Of a stretch of DNA of 13,514 bases, positions 1 through 7,293 are shown in pieces. The stretch spans positions 1-13,514 of the forward strand of contig JAUVCY010000015.1 of NCBI GenBank assembly GCA_030595585.1, written 5' to 3'. A model generated the notes under the pieces. That model was not told where the DNA came from, searched no databases, and was given only the letters and a program-made list of their open reading frames with translations. The translations under genes were made by a program, and so were the position numbers. Position 1 is the first letter of the stretch; the number at the start of each line of letters is the position of its first letter. Source of the DNA: Thermoplasmatota archaeon. Its GTDB lineage: Archaea > Thermoplasmatota > Penumbrarchaeia > Penumbrarchaeales > Penumbrarchaeaceae.

Positions 1-8
1 AAAGATCA

Positions 9-27
9 GGAGAATCCCTGATTCTCC
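9..27. other. Short hairpin at left edge, possible terminator
   Basis: A perfect 7-bp inverted repeat (ggagaat / attctcc) has a 5-nt loop. The plus-strand continuation is A+T-rich (28-40), so it could terminate a plus-strand gene ending just left of the window. No such gene is visible, so orientation and role are open. Confidence 0.35.
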
Positions 28-32
28 AATGA

Positions 33-72
33 TTTAATTTAGGCTTATATATGGCTAAGCTCTTAAATTAAA
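33..72. other. Imperfect A+T-rich hairpin in the intergenic region
   Basis: The outer arms 33-41 and 64-72 are perfectly complementary (9 bp). After a small bulge, inner arms 43-47 and 56-60 pair (5 bp) around the loop tatatggc. The loop region contains a TATA-like string (44-54), which could alternatively be a minus-strand promoter for a gene left of the window. The outer right arm overlaps the U-tract of the terminator at 62-104. Its role is unknown, and A+T-rich DNA yields such repeats by chance. Confidence 0.3.
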
Positions 73-104
73 AATAAAAGCTGGGAGAGGCTCCTGCCTC
101 TCCC
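62..104 (-). terminator. Stem-loop plus U-tract terminator for the giant surface-protein gene
   Basis: A perfect 9-bp G+C-rich stem (83-91 with 96-104) has a 4-nt loop (92-95). Read on the minus strand it is followed at once by a T-rich run (positions 82 down to 62). It lies 28 bases past the stop codon of the minus-strand gene ending at 132. Archaeal termination depends mainly on the U-tract, and the stem strengthens the case. Confidence 0.7.
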
Positions 105-131
105 TCGATATATCCTGGACCAGAGTGAAGA

Positions 132-3100
132 TCATCCGCCGATACGCATGATGACACCGCAGTGATTGCAGGTCACCTCCGCCGGCTTCTTCTCTATCTG
201 GTGTATCTGTTCCGTGGTGCACTCGGGGCATTTCACCTTGACGGTGAGGTTCCCCTTCGGTGCGGCCCCTCCCTTCTTCTCACCCTTTGCCGGAGCGAGT
301 CCGGGTGCAGCAACGGCTCCTGGTGCTGAGGGCAGTCCTCCGCCGGCAGGTTTGGGCGGTACTGGTGCCCCGCCTGCCTCCTTCATCAACTTCCTGGGCC
401 CACCTGCCCTGCCGCCGCCCAGGTCCGCGGACCTGAGCTTCTGGGTAAGTAGTTTGGCCTCGCGGTTCTTGTTGAAGGCGAAGACGATGACGAGCAGCAG
501 CAGGACCAGAAGGATGATAGCCACAATGAAGATGCCCCAGAAGCCGCCCAGCTTCTCCTGCCAGTCGAACGTTGGCAGGTTTGCATCCGCCTTGGCCTCA
601 TTGTTGTCCTCGTTGGTCTCGATGACATCCTCCATGTCCTTGTTCACGATGGCGCGGAGGGTATGCTTGCCGGAGGTTGGGATCCAATCGATCTCGAACT
701 TCTCCGATGAGCCGTAGTTTATGGTCTGCACGTCATCCCCGATGAAGGTCCCGTCCTCATCGTAAAGCGAGACGGTCACGTCCTCTGCGGTCTCGGTACC
801 CTCGTTGTAGACCGTGACCTCCACGGTGGTCTTCTCTCCGGTGACCAGGTTGCCGTTGACCTTGATGGAGTCATCCTTCATCACCAGCTCCGGGGCGGAG
901 ACGTTGAAGTACATGTTGAACTCAACCTTCGCCTTCTTGCCTGTGAGCGACCCGCTGTCCGGCAGGACCTGGAACCTCAGCTGCTGCTTGCCGACCGCAA
1001 AGTTGTCCACCTCCAGGGCGGAAATGGTGACCGTGATCTCCTTCTGGTCACCCATTCCAACGGTCACGATGGTCGGGCTGATGAGGAGCCTCCAGCCGAT
1101 GGGCAGCACCGTGGGAGGCTTTATCTTGAAGGTATCGTCCTTGTTTCCCAGGTTCTCCACGTAGAACTTGATCACCATGCTCTTGTCGTTGACATCCCAG
1201 CTCTTGCGGTTATCCTCGGTCGCCTCATCCATTTCAGGTACGTTGGCGACGAAGGTCTGCTCGACGGAGGTGGTGAAGGTGACCTCCACCGGATCACCGT
1301 TCCTGTCCTTGCTGGACTCCACCTCGATGGTAAAGAGGTAGTTGTCCTTCTTGACATCCTCGCCATCGGTGACGTAAGGGGTCTCCCCGTCGTAGTTATC
1401 GGGCATTCCAAGGAAGGGCACGGTCACATCCAGAGATACCAGCACCCACTCGTCGGGATCCAGGGTGATCGTGGTGGCAGAGAGATGGCCCCACATCTTC
1501 TTGTCACCAAGGACCTTGAGGTTGTAGGTATCTACCCCGTTGCCCCTGTTGGTCACCTTGAAGGAGTACGAAACGATGTCACCAACCTCCGCGTTCTGAA
1601 TATCGTCGTCGGTGGTGATCTCATGCTTGTAGAAGTTCTCGATCTCAAGGGTGATGTTGATGGTCTTCATGGCCTTCTCCTGCTCCACGATGTTTGAGAC
1701 ATCACGGCGGAACGTGATCGAATAATCGTAAAGATCGGCCAGCGCCTCCTCCACATCATCAGGTATACGAACAGATATCTTGATCAATATCTCCTGGGTG
1801 GCACTTCCCTTTGGTCCAAGGGTGAATGAGGATTTGTCCGCAGATACCCACCTCTTGTAATCCGGCTCATAGATATCGACCCTGAAGTTGTCATCATCGT
1901 TTCCCAGGTTCTTGACCGTGAAGATGTAATCGACCTTCTCGCCGACCTCTCCTTCCTGCTGCTCCTTGTCCACCTCGACAGATACGCCAAAGGTCTGTTT
2001 GACCTCGATCGTGATCTCCTTCCAGGTGGTGGTATAATCATTGTCCTCGTCCCAGCCGTCGCCCTCTCCCTCGGAGATCCAACGGACGCTGAACCTGTAT
2101 TTGTCCACGGCGGTCTCCGGTTCGAACTCAACACGAATGGATATCTCACCGTAGTCCTCGGGGTTGATGCTCGTGGCATAATTGTCCGATCTCTCAAGCG
2201 ATGATGAACTTGGAAGGGCATCGTCGTCGATCTCTATCTTGAAGGTATCAACGCCCGTTCCCGTGTTCTTCACCCTCACCACGAAGTCCTGATACAGGAT
2301 GTTCTCGGTGTCCAAAAGGTCGTCCTTGGTAGGCAGCCTATCGAGCGGTACGATGATATTGGCACCATAGGTCTGCTTGATCTCGGTCTTGAGGACAAGG
2401 ACCTCGGAGTATTTGTCGTCCGATGGGCCCTCCTCCCCCTCGGAGTATGCCCAGATCACCGTGTTGAACACCGCGGGATCATAGTAGTTATCGGGGATCC
2501 TGACGGTTACCGTGATCTCCGCCTGGCCCCCCTTGGGGATCGAAGAGGTCTTTGATTTCTCAAGTTTCACCCACGTCGGATAGTCGGACTTGGGGGTGGA
2601 CGCCCAATCCACGGCGTCGATGTGTGCGGGCCTCAATGTAGACTCGCTCACTACCTCCAGCTTGAATGGGTCCAGGTCCTCGCCCAAGTTGACCACCTGT
2701 ATGATGTACTCCACCTCGGTTTCTGTCTGGTCCACATCCGGGATCACATCCTTGGTGGCCTCTGACGTAAGCAGTTCGACATCCCTGTTGGGAGCGACAT
2801 CCACCGTCAAGGTTATCTTATCGCTTATCGAGCTATCTCCGATCGACTTCGCCGTCAGTGTGAAGTCCTGTAGTCCATCTGGTGCATTCTCGGGCACCTG
2901 GATATCCAACCATATGTGGTGTATCTCATCGATCGCCACATCTGTCTGGACCACCGATTTCGTTTTGGCATCATCAACGAGGAAGCCGAATTCCTCCCCG
3001 ATCCACACGGGTTTATCCGCGTTCATTGATAGTTCAAAACTGTCAATTGCATTGCCCTTGTTCTTCATGAGGACCTTGAACTCGACCAGCTCGTTGGGCT

Positions 3101-6100
3101 CCGCCTCTTTGGAGATGCTGGCTGTAGCCGCAAGATACAGGTTAACATCGTAATCCTCCTCGACCACTACCTCGAAGGTGGTGAGCTCGAACACCTCTAT
3201 GTGCCCGGCCACCTCTGCCCGGAAGTAGAAGGTCACCAGGCCGGCTGCCGCATTTGTCGGGATGACCAGTTTCAGGTTGACGTCCTTTGCGCTGTTGGCG
3301 GACAGATCTGCAACCGTGGAGGGTGAGATCGTTGCCCACTTCCTGTTGCCGGATGCGGTCTGCGTGTCCACCTTGACGTTGATGGTGGATGGATCATTTC
3401 CCTTGTTCGTGATGTTCAGCGCAATACCGGTATGTGTGGTGCCCGGAACCACCGTCTTGGACCCCTCGGGTATCAGCAGCTGGACCTTGTAGACCGGCAT
3501 GACCTTGACCTTGAGGGTCTGATTGTCCACCGTGATGTCGTCGAAGGTCTGTGTGGTCTCGCCGTCCGATGTGGCCTTGAAGACGACCTCGTAGATGCCG
3601 CTGTTGATGATCTCGTCGTCAATGGACGGCACCGTGATGTTTATGGATATCGTGGCCACCTGGTCCGGCTTGAGGATAAGGGATGCCGGGGAGATCTCGA
3701 TGTTGTCGAACACATCGTCGCCCTTGCCCTCCTCGACTGCTATGGAGAACGTGTCCGTCGCCCTGGTTCCCGTGTTCCTGAGGGTTATGTTGAACCACGC
3801 GCTGTTTCCCGGATAGGCCTGTTCGAAGTTATCGTTCGTATCCAGGGTTCCCGAATACTCATCCTCGAACACCGCCGTGAAGTAGATATCCGAGGTGATC
3901 GTGTCATCCGAAGGATGGGTCGCCACTACCTTGACCCACACCTCGCCCAGGTTGGGGTCCGCCCCGTTTCGAACGTTGATGGTGACATTGACCTGCTCCT
4001 CCGAAAGGGACTGCAGGGTCTGCGTCTTCAGCGACGAGATCGAGAAGTCCACGTAGTCCACATTTGGATACTCGATGGAAAGCAGGTAGTAATCGGCCAC
4101 GGTGCCCTTGTTCAGGATAAAGGTCGTGAAGGTCACACTGTTGCCGATCTTGACCTTGGTGTTGTTCGCTGAGCTCAGCAGGTCCACGTCGTGGAGGGGC
4201 TGAAGCACCAGGTTGAGGAGGATCTCGGCAGACTTGTCATCCGACGTCTGGAGCGTTCCATTGTCGCTTGTGATCTCTACGATGAACTGGTAGGTGCCGG
4301 CCAGTATCCCGGAGGACCTGGTGGGCATCTCGATCTGGAGCTTTGCATCCTCGACACCGTCCACTGCAAGGGTCGTGAGGCTCCTGTCGTCATCCACGAA
4401 GAAGACGGAGTAGAGCCCGGAGAAATCGGCAGGAGCGGACTTCACCCTGATCCTTATCGAGTCGTCCTCTCCCGAGCCCCTGTTGTAGATGTTCAGCGTG
4501 AAGTTCACGACGTTCGGGTCCGAGGAGGAGAGGGAATACTGTCCCTTTACGCTCTCCTTGTTGGCGGACATGTCCACGTTGTAGAGCTGGGGTATCCTCA
4601 CGGAGAGCTCCAGCTGTTTGGACACCGTGATGTCACCCCAGGAGGTGCCGGTCACCAGGAACTTGTAGGTGCCCATGGTGGCGTTCGAGGGTGCGGTCAT
4701 GGTGATATTGAACGAGAACCAACCGTCGGATGTAAGCTGTGATGTTACCGCGCTTGAGATCAGGGGGCTCCACTCGGTGGTTATCTTGGTCGTCTCTCCG
4801 GTGACGCCGAGGTCGAAGGTATCCCTGCCGTTTCCCTTGTTCTGGATCCTCACCGGGAAGGTGTAGGATAGACCAGGCTGGGCGGAGGCGACGATCGCAC
4901 CGCTGGGGGCGTCCAGATATGCCCCGTAGTTCTTATCGATCGTCACGAAGAAGGTGTAGGATTTGGACACGTCGTTGGTGCTGTTTGCCCAGAGTGTGAA
5001 GGTGTATGCCCTTGCCTTTACCACATCTTCCTCGGGATTGATGGAGATGGTCACGTACCTGGAGCCCCCGTTCGCCAGCGAGAAAGAGGAGGGGGAGATA
5101 GAGGACTGTGCGAAACCGTCCTCCTTCTGGAGCGAGAGGGACACTTCATCGTTATCGTTGCCCGTGTTGTTCACCCAGAAGTTGAAGGTCACCGTACCGT
5201 CCGGTTGGCAGCTCTTGGTGGAAGGCCCGGTGTTCTCTATGAATAGATTGTAATAGGGCAGTATCACGCAGGAGAGCATGATCTGGGACGTCTTGGCCCC
5301 GTCCCCATCCGACGTGGCATTCACGTAGAACTCGCCCACCTCGTTCGCCTGTGGGTTATCGGACTTCTTGGGGGGATATATGGTCACCGATACGTTCTTC
5401 CTCTCATCGGCATCCATGGGGCCGGAGTTGGCGGTCTGGATCGTGCCTGACCATCCCTTGTTCTTGAACTGGGAGGGTATATACAGCTCAAGGAGGGACT
5501 CATCCTCGCCGTTACCCCTGTTAGCCACCTCGACCGTGTAGGTCACATAGCTGTTGGAGGTTATATCAACTGATTTGGAGCTGCCCCCGGTCTCGGTGGA
5601 GAGGGTCACCCTGTACTTCTGATTCACGTTCACTATGACCGTCTGGTTCGCCGTGGTCGCGGGATCGCTCCTTGACTTGGCCTGCACGGTCACCGTATAG
5701 GTTCCCGACTGGGCATCGCTGTCGGTGTTCACTACCATGGTGGCCAGCTTCTTCGTGCCCGAGGCGTAGTTCGAAGAGCTGAAACTTATGGAGGCGGTCC
5801 AACCGGTTGGTTTATCCACCGCTATCAGGGTGTATCCGTCCAGATCGTTGCCCGTGTTGGTCACGTTGAAGGTGTAGGTGGCTGAGCTGCCCGGGTCCAC
5901 GTACTGGGGCGCGGGGGACTCGATCTCCACATCGTACTTCCTCTCTATGTTGGTGGTGAGGAGGACGGATGAGGTGGAATTGCTCGGATCGATCCGCGAG
6001 TCCACCCTGATGGTCGCCAGACAGTACGAGCTTATCGTGATGTTCGACGAGGGGGCCCTCACGTTCACGGTGAACTGTGATGTGGCGCCGCTTGCCATGG

Positions 6101-6386
6101 ACGCCGTGGTGGTCTGGCTCAGGGTCACCTGCCACGTTGAGGGGTCCTTGGACACTGTCAAGTTGATATCGAACCTGTCCGCGTTGTTCCCCTCGTTCTT
6201 GATGGTGAGCAGATACACTACGGACCTGCCCTGGGCCACCTCCTTGCTTGCATTGTCAGCCGTGAGGCTGACGTCGTAGTTGCTTGCCGATGAACCGTAG
6301 GGCAGGTTGTAGACCAACGCTGCCATCGAGGTCATGATCAGCAGAAATATTATCGCGATCTGAAACGTCTTCCTTCGTGTTTGCAT
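132..6386 (-). CDS. Giant cell-surface protein: 16 NEW3/CARDB-like repeats, TM anchor, cytosolic zinc ribbon
   Basis: This 2084-residue protein is probably anchored in the membrane with nearly all its mass outside. Seen: a basic N-terminus and hydrophobic segment (about residues 8-26) forming a signal sequence; 16 tandem domains of 109-141 residues, each with a core such as NxGN..D.F (first at 64, last, CARDB-like, at 1861); one transmembrane helix (about 1949-1971) followed by a basic stretch; a Gly/Ala/Pro-rich linker (1990-2045); and a zinc ribbon with CPEC 2053-2056 and CNHC 2073-2076. Such repeats (COG1361/COG1470-like) occur in archaeal envelope proteins and are thought to mediate adhesion or S-layer-like structure, so function here is inferred. 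The start at 6386 is supported by AGAGGT (6393-6398) six bases upstream and a TATA-like box near 6425. The first half is rich in Ser/Thr and N-glycosylation sequons; the second half is acidic. It is followed by a terminator and is probably monocistronic. The specific role is unknown. Confidence 0.9.
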   Translation of the reverse strand: MQTRRKTFQIAIIFLLIMTSMAALVYNLPYGSSASNYDVSLTADNASKEVAQGRSVVYLLTIKNEGNNADRFDINLTVSKDPSTWQVTLSQTTTASMASGATSQFTVNVRAPSSNITISSYCLATIRVDSRIDPSNSTSSVLLTTNIERKYDVEIESPAPQYVDPGSSATYTFNVTNTGNDLDGYTLIAVDKPTGWTASISFSSSNYASGTKKLATMVVNTDSDAQSGTYTVTVQAKSRSDPATTANQTVIVNVNQKYRVTLSTETGGSSKSVDITSNSYVTYTVEVANRGNGEDESLLELYIPSQFKNKGWSGTIQTANSGPMDADERKNVSVTIYPPKKSDNPQANEVGEFYVNATSDGDGAKTSQIMLSCVILPYYNLFIENTGPSTKSCQPDGTVTFNFWVNNTGNDNDEVSLSLQKEDGFAQSSISPSSFSLANGGSRYVTISINPEEDVVKARAYTFTLWANSTNDVSKSYTFFVTIDKNYGAYLDAPSGAIVASAQPGLSYTFPVRIQNKGNGRDTFDLGVTGETTKITTEWSPLISSAVTSQLTSDGWFSFNITMTAPSNATMGTYKFLVTGTSWGDITVSKQLELSVRIPQLYNVDMSANKESVKGQYSLSSSDPNVVNFTLNIYNRGSGEDDSIRIRVKSAPADFSGLYSVFFVDDDRSLTTLAVDGVEDAKLQIEMPTRSSGILAGTYQFIVEITSDNGTLQTSDDKSAEILLNLVLQPLHDVDLLSSANNTKVKIGNSVTFTTFILNKGTVADYYLLSIEYPNVDYVDFSISSLKTQTLQSLSEEQVNVTINVRNGADPNLGEVWVKVVATHPSDDTITSDIYFTAVFEDEYSGTLDTNDNFEQAYPGNSAWFNITLRNTGTRATDTFSIAVEEGKGDDVFDNIEISPASLILKPDQVATISINITVPSIDDEIINSGIYEVVFKATSDGETTQTFDDITVDNQTLKVKVMPVYKVQLLIPEGSKTVVPGTTHTGIALNITNKGNDPSTINVKVDTQTASGNRKWATISPSTVADLSANSAKDVNLKLVIPTNAAAGLVTFYFRAEVAGHIEVFELTTFEVVVEEDYDVNLYLAATASISKEAEPNELVEFKVLMKNKGNAIDSFELSMNADKPVWIGEEFGFLVDDAKTKSVVQTDVAIDEIHHIWLDIQVPENAPDGLQDFTLTAKSIGDSSISDKITLTVDVAPNRDVELLTSEATKDVIPDVDQTETEVEYIIQVVNLGEDLDPFKLEVVSESTLRPAHIDAVDWASTPKSDYPTWVKLEKSKTSSIPKGGQAEITVTVRIPDNYYDPAVFNTVIWAYSEGEEGPSDDKYSEVLVLKTEIKQTYGANIIVPLDRLPTKDDLLDTENILYQDFVVRVKNTGTGVDTFKIEIDDDALPSSSSLERSDNYATSINPEDYGEISIRVEFEPETAVDKYRFSVRWISEGEGDGWDEDNDYTTTWKEITIEVKQTFGVSVEVDKEQQEGEVGEKVDYIFTVKNLGNDDDNFRVDIYEPDYKRWVSADKSSFTLGPKGSATQEILIKISVRIPDDVEEALADLYDYSITFRRDVSNIVEQEKAMKTINITLEIENFYKHEITTDDDIQNAEVGDIVSYSFKVTNRGNGVDTYNLKVLGDKKMWGHLSATTITLDPDEWVLVSLDVTVPFLGMPDNYDGETPYVTDGEDVKKDNYLFTIEVESSKDRNGDPVEVTFTTSVEQTFVANVPEMDEATEDNRKSWDVNDKSMVIKFYVENLGNKDDTFKIKPPTVLPIGWRLLISPTIVTVGMGDQKEITVTISALEVDNFAVGKQQLRFQVLPDSGSLTGKKAKVEFNMYFNVSAPELVMKDDSIKVNGNLVTGEKTTVEVTVYNEGTETAEDVTVSLYDEDGTFIGDDVQTINYGSSEKFEIDWIPTSGKHTLRAIVNKDMEDVIETNEDNNEAKADANLPTFDWQEKLGGFWGIFIVAIILLVLLLLVIVFAFNKNREAKLLTQKLRSADLGGGRAGGPRKLMKEAGGAPVPPKPAGGGLPSAPGAVAAPGLAPAKGEKKGGAAPKGNLTVKVKCPECTTEQIHQIEKKPAEVTCNHCGVIMRIGG
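582..6278 (-). repeat. Sixteen tandem beta-sandwich domain repeats within the giant protein
   Basis: The repeat core N-x-G-(N/T/S)-x-x-D-x-(F/Y) recurs with its first Asn near residues 64, 177, 289, 407, 516, 635, 759, 871, 994, 1109, 1233, 1374, 1493, 1613, 1745 and 1861. Spacing is 109-141 residues. Most units start with a Y-x-V strand and end with a strand such as YxFxVxxxS. The last unit (CARDB-like, residues about 1830-1935) differs from the others. Protein-level similarity between units is clear but low, which suggests old duplications rather than recent copying. Confidence 0.8.
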
Positions 6387-6392
6387 ATTATT

Positions 6393-6429
6393 ACCTCTAC
6401 CGCAGGGACAACTGAATCGTTATTTAATA
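6393..6429 (-). promoter_or_regulatory. Promoter and RBS of the giant surface-protein gene
   Basis: On the minus strand a TATA-like tattaaataa lies at 6420-6429, placing transcription start near 6400. A ribosome-binding site AGAGGT (6393-6398) is six bases before the ATG. This implies a leader of roughly 14 nt. It is assigned by spacing only. Confidence 0.45.
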
Positions 6430-6503
6430 GTTACCCAATGATATTCTAGTGTTATGGTTAATTATGATGTCTATTTGTAATGTGTTTTCAAATAAATGTC
6501 CTA

Positions 6504-6513
6504 CATTATAATG
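6504..6513. promoter_or_regulatory. 10-bp palindrome, candidate operator
   Basis: cattataatg is a perfect palindrome about 15 bases upstream of the plus-strand TATA box, in the divergent region between the giant gene and the probable RHH regulator. RHH repressors bind short palindromes, so it is a candidate operator. A palindrome of this size in A+T-rich DNA can also be chance. Confidence 0.25.
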
Positions 6514-6527
6514 ACAAAATATCATAC

Positions 6528-6565
6528 ACTATATATGGAAAGAAAAATATGTAGAGTAAGTGATC
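6528..6565 (+). promoter_or_regulatory. TATA box and SD setting the start of the RHH-like gene
   Basis: actatatatgg at 6528-6538 is a strong TATA box that predicts transcription start near 6560. GTGATC at 6560-6565 can pair with the conserved 3' end of 16S rRNA and sits two bases before the ATG at 6568. Together they favour 6568 over the upstream in-frame ATG at 6496, which would lie before the promoter. Confidence 0.55.
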
Positions 6566-6567
6566 AA

Positions 6568-7293
6568 ATGGCCAACCTACTCAGCATCAGGGTCTCCGAG
6601 GATATAAAATCGGCGCTAACGCTGTCGTCGAAGCTCTCCGAGGCGCCGGTATCCAAGTTGATGAAACCGTTCCTGGACGAGATCTCCAGAATAGGCCTGG
6701 GCGCATCGATCCTGTTCCATATCGATAGGGGAAATGCCTTCAAGAAGGAGAGGCTTGAGCGGTTCATGGGAATGCTCATAGAGCCCTCCATATCGGGATC
6801 GGCGACGTTAATGGAACTGGGAATGGAGGACATCAGGAACTACAGCCCACAGATAATATGGGACTTCCTGAAGGTCCTCGAGAGCCAGGAGGGGGTCAGA
6901 TCGATGAACGAGATGTTCGACGGCGTGAAGGTGGATGGGAAGTTCTTCATCAACACGCCTTTCCTCAGGGCGATCTCCTATTACATGGGGTCGTCATATC
7001 TGACCGAGGGAGGAGACATGAGAACGCTCGATCAGCAGCTGGCGACAGGGCGGTTCTTCCACCTCATGCTTCACTATTACTACAGGCACAACGCGATCGG
7101 GACCACAAAAGCTCTCAACACCCAGTGGTACACACATCAGGCAGGGATCCTCAAGATCGAACAGACCCTTCTGAACGAATATATCAAGATGACCAGAAGG
7201 CCGGTGGTCGAGGCCATTGTCGTGGAGGAGAAGGACGTGATCAAGTCCTCCAGATCGCGGAAAAAAAGCCAGAAGATCCGCAGAAAGATGTGA
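6568..7293 (+). CDS. Probable ribbon-helix-helix DNA-binding protein with an uncharacterised C-terminal domain
   Basis: This is a 241-residue protein. Its first ~40 residues fit the ribbon-helix-helix pattern: a short strand (LLSIRVS, residues 4-10), then EDIKSALTLSSKL as helix A, a turn at EAP and a second helix (VSKLMKPFLDEIS). RHH proteins bind DNA as dimers and usually repress. The rest (about 45-220) is mostly helical, with an aromatic stretch HLMLHYYYRH (165-174), and matches no family I recognise. It could be a sensor or partner-binding domain. The C-terminus is strongly basic (about 227-240), which fits nucleic-acid binding. It is divergent from the giant surface-protein gene across 181 bp, so it may control that gene and itself (inference). 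The start at 6568 is chosen from the TATA box and GTGATC element. Its stop codon directly abuts the stop of the PAC2 gene on the other strand. Confidence 0.6.
   Translation: MANLLSIRVSEDIKSALTLSSKLSEAPVSKLMKPFLDEISRIGLGASILFHIDRGNAFKKERLERFMGMLIEPSISGSATLMELGMEDIRNYSPQIIWDFLKVLESQEGVRSMNEMFDGVKVDGKFFINTPFLRAISYYMGSSYLTEGGDMRTLDQQLATGRFFHLMLHYYYRHNAIGTTKALNTQWYTHQAGILKIEQTLLNEYIKMTRRPVVEAIVVEEKDVIKSSRSRKKSQKIRRKM

Noticed and set aside
3432..4172. 246-codon plus-strand open frame (and several others between 166 and 6279)
   Set aside because: All are antisense or out-of-frame shadows of the giant repeat protein, with no RBS and low-complexity translations.
6496..6567. N-terminal extension of the RHH-like protein from ATG 6496
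   Set aside because: The TATA box at 6528-6538 and the GTGATC site at 6560-6565 lie inside this stretch, and the extension does not look like a conserved protein. ATG 6568 is better supported.
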